Assembly: GCA_040004035.1 (NCBI GenBank)
Contig: JAMPLN010000019.1
Source of the DNA: Microcoleus vaginatus_C
GTDB taxonomy: Bacteria > Cyanobacteriota > Cyanobacteriia > Cyanobacteriales > Microcoleaceae
Length of the DNA stretch: 64,000 nt
Reading direction: 5' to 3' (one strand)
Position numbers and translations under genes: made by a program. The notes under the pieces were generated by a model, which made no database searches, was not told the origin of the DNA, and saw nothing but the letters and a program-made list of their open reading frames with translations. This document shows, piece after piece, positions 8,025 to 16,265 of this stretch. How positions within the stretch are numbered: the first letter of the stretch is position 1; each line of letters opens with the position of its first letter.

Positions 8025-8648
8025 GTGAATCTAGCTGAAGGGGTTCAAATTGTTTCATTTGGCATACTGTCGGTAATGATGATTGCAGGAGCATTAGGAG
8101 TAGTGCTGTTCTCCAACATCGTTTACTCAGCATTTTTGCTGTGCGGCGTATTTACCAGCATTGCCGGCTTGTACCTGTTGCTGAATGCCGACTTTGTAGC
8201 AGCAGCGCAGGTATTGATTTATGTTGGCGCTGTTAACGTCTTGATTTTGTTTGCGATTATGTTGGTGAACAAGCGAGAAGATTTCCGCACAATTCCCAAC
8301 GCTTGGGTGCGTCAAGTAGCAACAGCAGTAGTTTGCGTAGGCTTGTTTGCGCTGTTGGGTACGATGGTGGTGTCTACTCCTTGGGCTATTGTCGCGACGA
8401 CAGGATCACCTGCCGAAAGTTCGATCGTCACTATCGCCAAACATTTCTTCACCGACTTTTTGCTGCCTTTCGAGTTAGCATCAGTGTTTTTGTTGATGGC
8501 AATGGTGGGAGCAATTGTGTTGGCGCGCCGCGATTTTTTCCCGGATGAACTGTCAAAGAAGCTATCCGAAACACCTGCTTTGAGTTTGCCGGAAAGACCT
8601 CGCGAATTAGTTTCTGCCGGAGATGTGTCTTCGCCAGAATCTAAGTAA
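8025..8648 (+). CDS. ndhG: NAD(P)H-quinone oxidoreductase subunit 6 (NdhG)
   Basis: The 207-residue protein has five hydrophobic spans, matching NdhG/NuoJ of the membrane arm. LYLLLNADFVAAAQVLIYVGAVNVLILFAIML is the conserved third-helix region. The start is GTG, placed 9 nt after an AGAGGA ribosome site and supported by the family's N-terminus. It contributes to proton translocation in thylakoid NDH-1. The last 40 residues are soluble and variable. Confidence 0.95.
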   Translation: MNLAEGVQIVSFGILSVMMIAGALGVVLFSNIVYSAFLLCGVFTSIAGLYLLLNADFVAAAQVLIYVGAVNVLILFAIMLVNKREDFRTIPNAWVRQVATAVVCVGLFALLGTMVVSTPWAIVATTGSPAESSIVTIAKHFFTDFLLPFELASVFLLMAMVGAIVLARRDFFPDELSKKLSETPALSLPERPRELVSAGDVSSPESK

Positions 8649-8653
8649 AAGTA

Positions 8654-8763
8654 GTGAGTCTAAATGATTCGTACAATTAAGGTAGGGGCAATTTCCCCGT
8701 GGTTGCCCAGTTCGGAGGTAGGTACGGAGCACTACCCCTACTGTATGAATGATTTAGACACGC
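8654..8763. mobile_element. TA-flanked MITE-like element between ndhG and ndhE
   Basis: Imperfect 22-bp inverted ends lie at 8654-8675 and 8742-8763; their core GTCTAAATgATTCgTACA matches at 16 of 18 positions. A TA dinucleotide flanks both ends (8652-8653 and 8764-8765), as expected for elements moved by IS630/Tc1-type transposases. The interior has a GTAGGGGC...GCCC hairpin and no gene. It lies inside the ndh operon. Confidence 0.65.
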
Positions 8764-8835
8764 TATAGTAGGGTGTTCACTGCACCTATCTTTCTGTCTT
8801 GTAGTAATGTGGATTGAGAAAGACTCAAAAAATTT

Positions 8836-9147
8836 ATGCAACTGCAACTCCAGTATTTCCTGTTATTAGGCGCCGCACTTTTCTGTATTGGTATTTACGG
8901 TTTGATTACCAGCAGAAATGCAGTGCGCGTGTTGATGTCGATCGAGTTGATGCTGAATGCTGTCAATCTCAATTTGATGGGTTTCTCCAATTATCTCGAC
9001 CCCGTACAAATTAAGGGCCAAGTATTTACCGTGTTTGTAGTTACGGTAGCGGCGGCTGAAGCTGCGGTGGGTTTGGCAATTGTTTTGGCGATTTATCGCA
9101 ACCGCAATACCGTAGACATGGAAGAATTTAACTTGTTGAAGTGGTAA
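8836..9147 (+). CDS. ndhE: NAD(P)H-quinone oxidoreductase subunit 4L (NdhE)
   Basis: The 103-residue protein has three membrane helices, the standard size for NdhE/NuoK. VLMSIELMLNAVNLNL holds the conserved helix-2 glutamate that takes part in proton transfer, and TVAAAEAAVGLAIVLAIYRN holds the helix-3 glutamate. It is the last gene of the ndhA-I-G-E group. Confidence 0.97.
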   Translation: MQLQLQYFLLLGAALFCIGIYGLITSRNAVRVLMSIELMLNAVNLNLMGFSNYLDPVQIKGQVFTVFVVTVAAAEAAVGLAIVLAIYRNRNTVDMEEFNLLKW

Positions 9148-9442
9148 TTAGTCAGTTAGCCATAGGCAGTAGGCATTGGTGTCAACTTAAGACTGAAAAC
9201 CTCTGTAAATCTCGCTTGTAGTCGAGTCTATATCCCCCTAAATCCACGCCCCACCGCGATACTTGGGGAGACCCTTCTGGCGGCAGCGGCTCCCCTTAAT
9301 AAGGGGGACTTTGAGAAATACTCTTGTCCCCCCCGATGTTTTGGGGGACTTAGGGAGTTTTTGGTTATTTGCCTCTGGGAAGGACTTTCTTAGCCCAATC
9401 GCGATCGAGTAAACAAACATTTCGCTCTTCCTCTATAAAAAT
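9148..9442. repeat. Spacer with C/G-run palindromic repeats
   Basis: No gene is seen. The stretch about 9230-9365 contains palindromic CCCCTTAATAAGGGG and CCCCCCGATGTTTTGGGGG units, members of a dispersed repeat type that also appears near 11090, 57750 and 63790. Confidence 0.55.
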
Positions 9443-10993
9443 ATGCGATGGAATTCGATTCAATTTACCATCACTTCTTTAGCTGTTTGTTTACTGTGCG
9501 TTTTACCTTTTGGTAGCTACTTTGGGGTGGCTTCTTGGGCTACGAATGCCCGGCCAGGTTATTCTCAGCATCAAGTTATTCTGCCTGCCCTAACCTCTAC
9601 TAACCATCTTCCCTCCCAACTTCCAACTGCCCAACGTTGGTTGAATCATGTCCAGAATGAACTTCTTCCCTTCTGGACAATGCCGACTGCTTTAGGAGAT
9701 CCAATCGGCAATTTCCCTTCTGTTCGTTGTAACGATGGAACACTGCTTGACCGTAGCAATCCCTGCCCGGAAATTAAAGACAACGCTTGGCTGATGAGGA
9801 ATCGCAACTATGTTGTTTCTGTATCTCGGCAGATCTATGGCTATGGAGTAGCCTTCCACTTAACGGGTGATTCCAACTATTTGCAGTATGCGAAAGCAGG
9901 TGTAGATTATCTGCGTCACAACAGTTTCGATCGCCAACATGGTGGCACCTATGCCTTCTGGGATGGTGAAACAAAGTCTTGGCAACCATCGGTTGAGTAC
10001 CGCAATCCTCAAGAACTGGCTTATTCTCTTCTGGGCATCAGCTTTTATTACTACTTGACCCGTGATCCAGAAGTCTTACCCGACATTCTAGCCGTCAAAG
10101 ATTATATTTTCAAAACATACTATAACCCAAAACTGAAGGCGCTACAGTGGCAGTTAAAAGACGGAGACGATGGGAAAGCTCTTGATAAGCGTTTGACTGC
10201 TCAACTAGACCAGATGAACGCATACATGGTTCTGATTACTCCAATCCTGCCTGAACCATACCAAGCGGAATGGAAACAGGATTTGGTAGATCTTTCAAAT
10301 ATTATGCTTAATCAATTCTATTTTCCTAATGAGAATTTGTTTTTTTATGCCGCGAATTCACCCTTTGATAGGGATATCCAAAACATAAAAGTTGATTTTG
10401 GACACACTATTAAAGCGATGTGGATGATCCGTATGGCTGGTTTACTTAGTGGCAACCAGACACTGGTCAAGTTTGCCGAAAAAAATGGGCCCAAGGTTCT
10501 AGAACGAGCCTATCTCCCTAAATCGGGTTCCTGGGCATCCGAAATCAATCAAGGGGGTAAAGTTAACATAAATAAAGATTGGTGGATATATGCAGAACTC
10601 GACCAATTTGCTGCCTCACTGGCTTTAGAAAACCCATCTTTAGCAATTTACCTTCCACAAACTTACGATTACTGGTTCAAGTATTTTGTTGATCGGAAGT
10701 ACGGTGAAGTTTGGACTGGCGTTGATGATTCAACGAACAAACCTCTTCAGGAGCTACCCAAACAGTGGCCTTGGAAAAATGCTTACCATTCTTTTGAACA
10801 CGCTCTGGTTGGGTATATCACAGCCTGTCAGTTTCATCAGGAACCAGTGGTACTGTACTACGCCTTCAAGCAAATGCCATCGGTTAATACAATTCGACCT
10901 TATTTCTATAAAGGTAAGATTGATAAAATCGAACCTATGACTAATCAAGAACCCGACAGTTTATACACAATCAAATTCTCAGATATTCATTAA
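9443..10993 (+). CDS. Exported AGE-family (N-acylglucosamine 2-epimerase-like) barrel protein
   Basis: This 516-residue protein starts with a signal peptide or membrane anchor (about 1-33). The rest resembles the (alpha/alpha)6 barrel of the GlcNAc 2-epimerase family. VDFGHTIKAMWMI (about 315-328) is at the place of the family's histidine motif, WWIYAELDQFAASL (about 378-391) follows, and NAYHSFEHALVGY (about 450-462) carries the C-terminal histidines. Family members isomerise N-acyl or free sugars, usually in the cytoplasm, so the export signal is unusual. The substrate is not predictable. Neighbours give no pathway. Confidence 0.7.
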   Translation: MRWNSIQFTITSLAVCLLCVLPFGSYFGVASWATNARPGYSQHQVILPALTSTNHLPSQLPTAQRWLNHVQNELLPFWTMPTALGDPIGNFPSVRCNDGTLLDRSNPCPEIKDNAWLMRNRNYVVSVSRQIYGYGVAFHLTGDSNYLQYAKAGVDYLRHNSFDRQHGGTYAFWDGETKSWQPSVEYRNPQELAYSLLGISFYYYLTRDPEVLPDILAVKDYIFKTYYNPKLKALQWQLKDGDDGKALDKRLTAQLDQMNAYMVLITPILPEPYQAEWKQDLVDLSNIMLNQFYFPNENLFFYAANSPFDRDIQNIKVDFGHTIKAMWMIRMAGLLSGNQTLVKFAEKNGPKVLERAYLPKSGSWASEINQGGKVNINKDWWIYAELDQFAASLALENPSLAIYLPQTYDYWFKYFVDRKYGEVWTGVDDSTNKPLQELPKQWPWKNAYHSFEHALVGYITACQFHQEPVVLYYAFKQMPSVNTIRPYFYKGKIDKIEPMTNQEPDSLYTIKFSDIH

Positions 10994-11053
10994 GAGCTGT
11001 ACTGAGATTAATCAAGTGCGATCGCGGAGATGGGTTTTGACTGTGCCTAGGAA

Positions 11054-11194
11054 CTAGGGCGTGTTTTCAAACCCTTATATTCCCCCATCCCCCTTCAAAA
11101 GAGCAAATACCTCAAAGTGGGTATTTTTAAGGGGGATTTAGGGAAATCTCCGAGCTGTGAAGTTCACAATCAGTAGTTTGAAAACACGCCCTAG
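11054..11194. mobile_element. MITE-like element with 19-bp perfect inverted ends
   Basis: CTAGGGCGTGTTTTCAAAC at 11054-11072 is exactly inverted at 11176-11194. The outer CTAG is palindromic and could be a 4-bp target duplication around 15-bp ends. The interior is a nested hairpin (CCCCCTT...AAATACC...GGGTATTT...AAGGGGG, about 11092-11138). There is no gene inside. It lies between the AGE-like gene and folB. Confidence 0.8.
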
Positions 11195-11255
11195 CGGGTA
11201 TCGGGAAGACAGTAGAGTGGCTAAGTATTAAGGGCTAATGACTGATGACTATTGA

Positions 11256-11612
11256 CTAATGACTTCTAGTAATTTCTAGAGTAATTCTGCCACCAAAATT
11301 AGGGATAGGGGCGGCAGGTTTTGAGAGTTGTAATTTGACTTTGTCGACTAACGGTAGTTCTAAAAGCGCTTGAGCAATAGTATCTGCTAGGCGTTCGATT
11401 AATAAAAACTTCGACTCTTGGACTAGCTTTTGAATCAGAGTAATTGCGCTGCGGTAATCAAGAGTATGTTGAATATCATCACTTTTTCCAGCTTGCGATA
11501 AATCCAGCCAGAGAGTAACATCCACTTCAAACCACTGCCCCAAAACTTGCTCTTCCGGAAGATAGCCCGTATATCCGTAACAGCGAATTCCTGTAAGTTG
11601 AATAGAATCCAT
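11256..11612 (-). CDS. folB: Dihydroneopterin aldolase (FolB)
   Basis: The 118-residue length and the motifs are those of FolB: an N-terminal GIRCYGYTGYLPEEQVLGQWFEVD strand pair with the substrate-binding Glu, the LDYR segment, LIERLADTIA in the middle, and KLQLSKPAAPIPNFGG near the C-terminus with the catalytic lysine. It converts 7,8-dihydroneopterin to 6-hydroxymethyl-dihydropterin in cytoplasmic folate synthesis. It stands alone, reading away from the downstream kinase gene. Confidence 0.93.
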   Translation of the reverse strand: MDSIQLTGIRCYGYTGYLPEEQVLGQWFEVDVTLWLDLSQAGKSDDIQHTLDYRSAITLIQKLVQESKFLLIERLADTIAQALLELPLVDKVKLQLSKPAAPIPNFGGRITLEITRSH

Positions 11613-11702
11613 TTTGCAATAAACTAAAAGTGCGTTATCTATACCAATTTGTATTAAACCAGATAAAGTTCTCTTTCTCTTCCCTCTCTTTTTTTAGCTT
11701 TT

Positions 11703-11745
11703 TCCTTCTCCCTCTGCGCTCTTTGCGCCCTCTGCGGTTCAATCA
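11703..11745. repeat. Dispersed repeat (CTCTGCG...CTCTGCGGTTCA)
   Basis: The stretch CTCTGCGCTCTTTGCGCCCTCTGCGGTTCA is the inverted counterpart of the one at 38491-38530. It is a common cyanobacterial interspersed sequence and shows no coding pattern. Confidence 0.6.
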
Positions 11746-11765
11746 CTCTTATTCTATCTTAAATT

Positions 11766-13133
11766 TCACAACTCTCCTCCTTTCTCCAACTTGTCCAATA
11801 AATCCTCAGCAACTTCATACCATTTCCGCCTAATTTCAGCATCTTCTGGCTTTTCTGTCAAGGTACGACCTTGGAATTGGGGATATTTATTGTAATATAA
11901 TTCATCCACTTTTTGATAGAAAATATCTTGATTAATGTTGAGATTTTTGCGCCGTTTACCAATCTTTTCTTGACGAATTATTTCTGCTTGCTCTAAGGAT
12001 GTATCGGGAGGTTGCTGGCGCGAAGAAAATTTAGGTAAATCCGGCAACTTGGGAAACGTGAAACCAGATTTGACTACACTAAAAGCTAAAATTCCCGGCA
12101 CCAAAATGACACTTAAACTGCCTAGGGTTTTCCAAGGAATTAACTTGAATGTACTGTTGTGGTTAACAATTTGAGGATTTTGGTGAACAGGAGTATGATT
12201 GCTGGTAGCACTTTGAGTGGTGTTTTTGAAGGGGCGGCCGACAAAGTTCATTGTCACCATTTGGGAAATTATACTGCCAATGTGAGAGAGTTTTGGATCT
12301 TTGAGTGCTTCGCGGACTGCTTTTGCAGATTGGTAGCGATCGCCCGGTTGTTCTGCTAACATCCGATCCAATACCGTGGCTAAATTTGAGCTGACACTGA
12401 CGTGCGATCGCCAATCCCAAGTTTTATTATTGATATCGTACAATTTTTGAGGCTTTTTGCCGCTTAGCAGTACCAAAGCCGTGACGGCTAAAGCGTACAA
12501 ATCGCTAGCAGCAGAAACTTTCCCCAGCCGCATTTGTTCGGCTGGCGAATAACCCTGTTTGCCGATCGCCGTATCCGATTGTCCGTTAAACTGAACTACG
12601 GCATTTGCTGCGATTTGTTTGACAGAACCGAAATCAATTAAAAATGGCAGTTTGTCAGCATCATGCTGAATAATATTATCCGGGGAAATATCGCGGTGAA
12701 TTAAATTTTTCGAGTGGATGTATTCTAAAATGGGTAAAAGCTGAAATAGCAGTTGAGTAACTTCGGCTTCGGTAAAATTTTTACCTTGCTGCTGGCGCGA
12801 TATCAATATTTCTTCGTAGGTTTGACCTTTGATATAATCTTGGACTAAAAATAAAGATTGATTGCCGCCCAAATCCGTTCGCAGGAGTTCTCGAAACCTG
12901 GGGATTTGCGGGTGTTGGAGGTGGTAAAGCATACTCGCTTCGCGATCGAACAATTCGGCGGCTTTGGGGCTGTGAACTACCGGAGAAAACTCTTTGAGCA
13001 CGCAATGTTCGTTGTAGCGGTTGATGTCTTCGGCGAGGTAAGTGCGCCCGAAGCCACCGCGGCCTAATTCGCGGAGAATGCGGTAGCGTTTTTCGAGAGT
13101 CGAACCGGGGGCGAGGAGGGAGGAGTTAGACAT
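11766..13133 (-). CDS. Eukaryote-like Ser/Thr protein kinase, membrane-anchored
   Basis: The 455-residue protein has a Hanks kinase domain at about 14-280: a GRGGFGRTY loop, VLKEF with the ATP lysine, HRDISPDN with catalytic D148, DFGSVKQ, and a KQGYSPAEQ activation segment. A span at about 333-353 anchors it, leaving an outer tail of about 100 basic residues. The ATG at 13133 is preferred over the in-frame TTG at 13139. Ser in place of Lys in HRDxxxxN is common in this cyanobacterial subgroup. It lies downstream of a HEAT-FGE gene on the same strand. Confidence 0.9.
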   Translation of the reverse strand: MSNSSLLAPGSTLEKRYRILRELGRGGFGRTYLAEDINRYNEHCVLKEFSPVVHSPKAAELFDREASMLYHLQHPQIPRFRELLRTDLGGNQSLFLVQDYIKGQTYEEILISRQQQGKNFTEAEVTQLLFQLLPILEYIHSKNLIHRDISPDNIIQHDADKLPFLIDFGSVKQIAANAVVQFNGQSDTAIGKQGYSPAEQMRLGKVSAASDLYALAVTALVLLSGKKPQKLYDINNKTWDWRSHVSVSSNLATVLDRMLAEQPGDRYQSAKAVREALKDPKLSHIGSIISQMVTMNFVGRPFKNTTQSATSNHTPVHQNPQIVNHNSTFKLIPWKTLGSLSVILVPGILAFSVVKSGFTFPKLPDLPKFSSRQQPPDTSLEQAEIIRQEKIGKRRKNLNINQDIFYQKVDELYYNKYPQFQGRTLTEKPEDAEIRRKWYEVAEDLLDKLEKGGEL

Positions 13134-13530
13134 AAACAACGGAAAATTGTTCGAGTTGGGGAGTCGCCGAGCACAGTATAGCTTATTGTAGCTAAGTTTG
13201 TTTGAATGTCAGGGCGATCGCTTTTTTTGGGATGGATGAAGGAGAAGAGACACTTTGCTTAAGATGCAGTATCTACAGGCTATTGGGTGGGTTTTACCAG
13301 CCATGTATGTCGGAAACAAACAATAATATAACAGCGCACTCTTAAAATCATCCCCACTGCGATCGCGCTTATTTACCTGCTTTTTCTGCTAACTTATGCT
13401 CTTTGAAAGCTTCTAACAGCTTTCTATTTTAAAATTTAGGTACAATTCGATTTCGATCGCCCTCCGGTCTTCATGGAAAAGGAAAAAGTGCAAAGGGTAA
13501 AAGGGTAGAGAAGAGTCCTCGCCGGGAAAA
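13134..13530. other. Gene-free spacer (about 400 bp)
   Basis: No credible gene. An 18-codon minus-strand remnant (RKLLEAFKEHKLAEKAGK then stop, about 13374-13430) looks protein-like but has a stop directly upstream in frame, so it may be the end of a decayed small gene. HIP1-type sites and short A-rich runs are otherwise all that is seen. Confidence 0.4.
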
Positions 13531-14625
13531 CTAGGACGAGGAAGAAACCGCTACGCGGAAACCCCCGTACCCCCTCCTATCCTCCGAGACCAAGCAGCGA
13601 TAGTCACTGCGGCAAACGCCCGCCAAGCTACCCCAGTCGCCCCCACGCATCACTCGGTAATTATTTGTGGTTTCCCCGGAACTTCCGTCAGTTGGTGCGC
13701 CGTTATAGTTTTCGTGACACCTATCGCTGCACCATTCCCAAACATTGCCGTGCATATCGTACAGTCCAAAGGCATTGGGGGGAAAACTCCCGACATCGGT
13801 TGGTTGTTTCGAGTGGAGTGGTATGTCGTCGGGGTATCCGGGGCAGTGTTCCTCATGGTTGACTAATTTCCGAGTAATGGTTTCCCCAAAATGAAAGGGG
13901 GTTGTTGTACCCGCACGACAGGCATATTCCCATTCTGCTTCACTCAGGAGGCGATATTTTTTCCCGGTTTGTTGCAAGAGTCGATCGCAGAATTCGACGG
14001 CCTCATCCCACGATACTTCTACAGGACGTTTTTCAAAATTTAACCACGATGGGTTGTTTCCCATCAGTGGTTGCCACTGTGCTCGGGTGATGGAATATTT
14101 GCTTGCAAAAAAAGCAGGTACTGTCACTTGATGCTGCGGACTTTCATTATCTCTTCTATATTTATCTGTTGCTGGGGAACCCATCATAAATGTGCCGCCG
14201 GGAATATAAACCATTTCCAGTACACTTCCATTCCCTAAGTCTTCAGGGAAGAAGTGAGCATAATGACGGTGGCGACTGTTTTCTTTTCCTTGAGCATTTA
14301 CTGTTATTACATCAAACTCAAAAGTAGGCAAATATTTTTGGAACTGCTGTTTTAGATTTGGTTCATCTCTATCCTTCAGCAGCGAATAGGCTGCAAATCT
14401 CACCGCAATTGATTCATCTTGCAGTGCCCGAATTATTAAATCTAAACCTGCATCTCCATATTTTAGTGCTTCAGACAGTGCAGCAATTTTTACCTCAACA
14501 ATGGGAGAAGCTAACCGACTTTTAACGCCGGGAATCCCGCCTAAAACGGCCGCAGACAATGCCACTTGAGATTCACCGCCTAGGACAGCATCGTATTCTC
14601 TGGGTTGATTTGGATTTTCTGTCAT
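13531..14625 (-). CDS. HEAT-repeat plus formylglycine-generating-enzyme-like (SUMF1) protein
   Basis: Residues about 28-95 hold HEAT/PBS-lyase-type helices (KIAALSEALKYGDAGLDLIIRALQDES). Residues about 130-360 form an FGE-sulfatase domain: MVYIPGGTFMMGS at the start, RPVEVSWDEAVEFCDRL, LLSEAEWEYACRAG, GLYDMHGNVWEWCSD, and RGGDWGSLAGVCRSDYR near the end. In true FGE two cysteines near the C-terminus oxidise a sulfatase Cys; most bacterial members lack that role and include ergothioneine- and phosphoregulation-related proteins. The kinase gene just downstream suggests a shared signalling role (inference). Confidence 0.85.
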   Translation of the reverse strand: MTENPNQPREYDAVLGGESQVALSAAVLGGIPGVKSRLASPIVEVKIAALSEALKYGDAGLDLIIRALQDESIAVRFAAYSLLKDRDEPNLKQQFQKYLPTFEFDVITVNAQGKENSRHRHYAHFFPEDLGNGSVLEMVYIPGGTFMMGSPATDKYRRDNESPQHQVTVPAFFASKYSITRAQWQPLMGNNPSWLNFEKRPVEVSWDEAVEFCDRLLQQTGKKYRLLSEAEWEYACRAGTTTPFHFGETITRKLVNHEEHCPGYPDDIPLHSKQPTDVGSFPPNAFGLYDMHGNVWEWCSDRCHENYNGAPTDGSSGETTNNYRVMRGGDWGSLAGVCRSDYRCLVSEDRRGYGGFRVAVSSSS

Positions 14626-14663
14626 AATCGGGACTTAGGTAAGTGTCACACTTCTATCCAGTT

Positions 14664-14727
14664 GTATGGTGGGTCAAACTCAGTTCTAGGGTGATTATTC
14701 AGGGCATAGAATTCTGACCCACCATAC
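14664..14727. repeat. Inverted repeat with 13-bp arms
   Basis: GTATGGTGGGTCA and TGACCCACCATAC are perfect inverted arms separated by 38 bp. It lies between proA's stop and the HEAT-FGE start and could be a decayed MITE or a terminator for proA. Confidence 0.6.
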
Positions 14728-14755
14728 TAATTATGCCAGTTGCGTAAATCTTGTC

Positions 14756-16039
14756 TTACAAATCTCGATGCGTAAATTCCTTAGCATCTTTCCCTACATA
14801 ATTCGCGGCAACATGACCATCTCCAACAACTCGATACTTATAGGTAATTAACCCCTCTAAACCAACAGGCCCGCGAGGCGGCATTTGCTGCGTGCTAATC
14901 CCCACTTCTGCACCGAAACCGTAGCGGAAACCGTCGGCAAATCGAGTCGAACAATTGTGATAAACTCCTGCCGCATCGACTCCATTTAAAAAAGTTTCGG
15001 CCGCTTCGCTGTCTTCGGTGACAATGACATCTGTGTGTCTAGAACCGTAAGTATTGATGTGATTAATTGCTTCTTCCACAGAATCTACTATTTTGATTGA
15101 CAAAATTAAATCGCTGTATTCTGTAGACCAATCCGCTTCTGTCGCTTCGGCAATATTTTGTAGGATGGCGCGAGTTTTTTCGTCTCCCCGCAATTCGACT
15201 TTTTTCTGCTGCAAAGCTTCGGCAACAGCGGGCAGGAATTTGGGGGCGATCGCACTGTGAACTAACAAGGTTTCAATGGCATTGCAGGCGGCTGGATACT
15301 GGGTTTTTGCATCGACAGAAATGTCTACTGCTTTCTGAAGATCCGCCGCTTTGTCTGCGTACAAATGACAAATTCCGTCGGCGTGTCCCAAGACGGGAAT
15401 TCGGGTGTTTTCCTGCACGAACCGCACGAAGGAATTAGAACCTCTGGGAATAATCAAATCTACATACTCATCCATTTTCAGCAGTTCGATTGTTTCTTCC
15501 CGCGTGGTCAGCAACTGCACGACTTCTGGATTAACCGCAGTTTCTGCTAATGCTTGATGTATCACTTTTGTCAATATTTCGCAGGAACGGACTGCCTCTT
15601 TGCCACCTTTGAGAATAACGCCGTTTCCTGATTTGATTGCTAAGGATACTATCTGAATTAAAGCTTCGGGGCGCGCTTCAAAAATAATGCCTAAAACGCC
15701 CAAAGGACAGGTGATGCGCTTCAGAATTAATCCTGTATCCAATTCACGGTGAATTTGCACGACACCTACGGGATCTGGGAGTTTCGCAACGTCGCGCACG
15801 CCCGCGATCGCACTTTTCAACTTGCTCTCATCCAACTTGAGGCGATCGTACAGCGGTTTCGCAATTCCATCCACCTCAGCCGCCTTGCAGTCAGCCGCAT
15901 TCGCCGCCACAATATCCGGCGCAGCAGCTTCTAAAGCTTTAGCTATAGCTTCAATAGCTTGATTTTTGACCTCAGCGGACAAAACCGCCAATTTTCTAGC
16001 AGATACGCGCGTTTTTTGGGCAATTTCAATAATAGACAT
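14756..16039 (-). CDS. proA: Gamma-glutamyl phosphate reductase (ProA)
   Basis: The 427-residue protein reduces gamma-glutamyl phosphate to glutamate-5-semialdehyde with NADPH, the second step of proline synthesis. CPLGVLGIIFEARPEA, the glycine-rich VILKGGKEA segment and the YPAACNAIETLLVH catalytic cysteine region are all present. The frame extends to 16105, but MSIIEIAQKTR at 16039 is the natural family start; the upstream residues are Asn- and Gln-rich and unrelated. It is monocistronic here. Confidence 0.95.
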   Translation of the reverse strand: MSIIEIAQKTRVSARKLAVLSAEVKNQAIEAIAKALEAAAPDIVAANAADCKAAEVDGIAKPLYDRLKLDESKLKSAIAGVRDVAKLPDPVGVVQIHRELDTGLILKRITCPLGVLGIIFEARPEALIQIVSLAIKSGNGVILKGGKEAVRSCEILTKVIHQALAETAVNPEVVQLLTTREETIELLKMDEYVDLIIPRGSNSFVRFVQENTRIPVLGHADGICHLYADKAADLQKAVDISVDAKTQYPAACNAIETLLVHSAIAPKFLPAVAEALQQKKVELRGDEKTRAILQNIAEATEADWSTEYSDLILSIKIVDSVEEAINHINTYGSRHTDVIVTEDSEAAETFLNGVDAAGVYHNCSTRFADGFRYGFGAEVGISTQQMPPRGPVGLEGLITYKYRVVGDGHVAANYVGKDAKEFTHRDL

Positions 16040-16265
16040 GGCAGTAACTTTTAAATAGTTTTGATTGTTGGGTTTTGAATTTTGAGTGTTGAATTGAATC
16101 CGCACAAATAAATTTCGGGGCGGTTTTCAGTCTTAACAATTCTAGAGGAAATTCTATATTTTTGTTGAGACTCCTTACAGCAATCCGCATTAACAGGTTA
16201 AAACAGTGAAGTATAGATAAAATCCCACGGTCATTTCCATTTGTCAATAACCTTTGGAGAGTATT

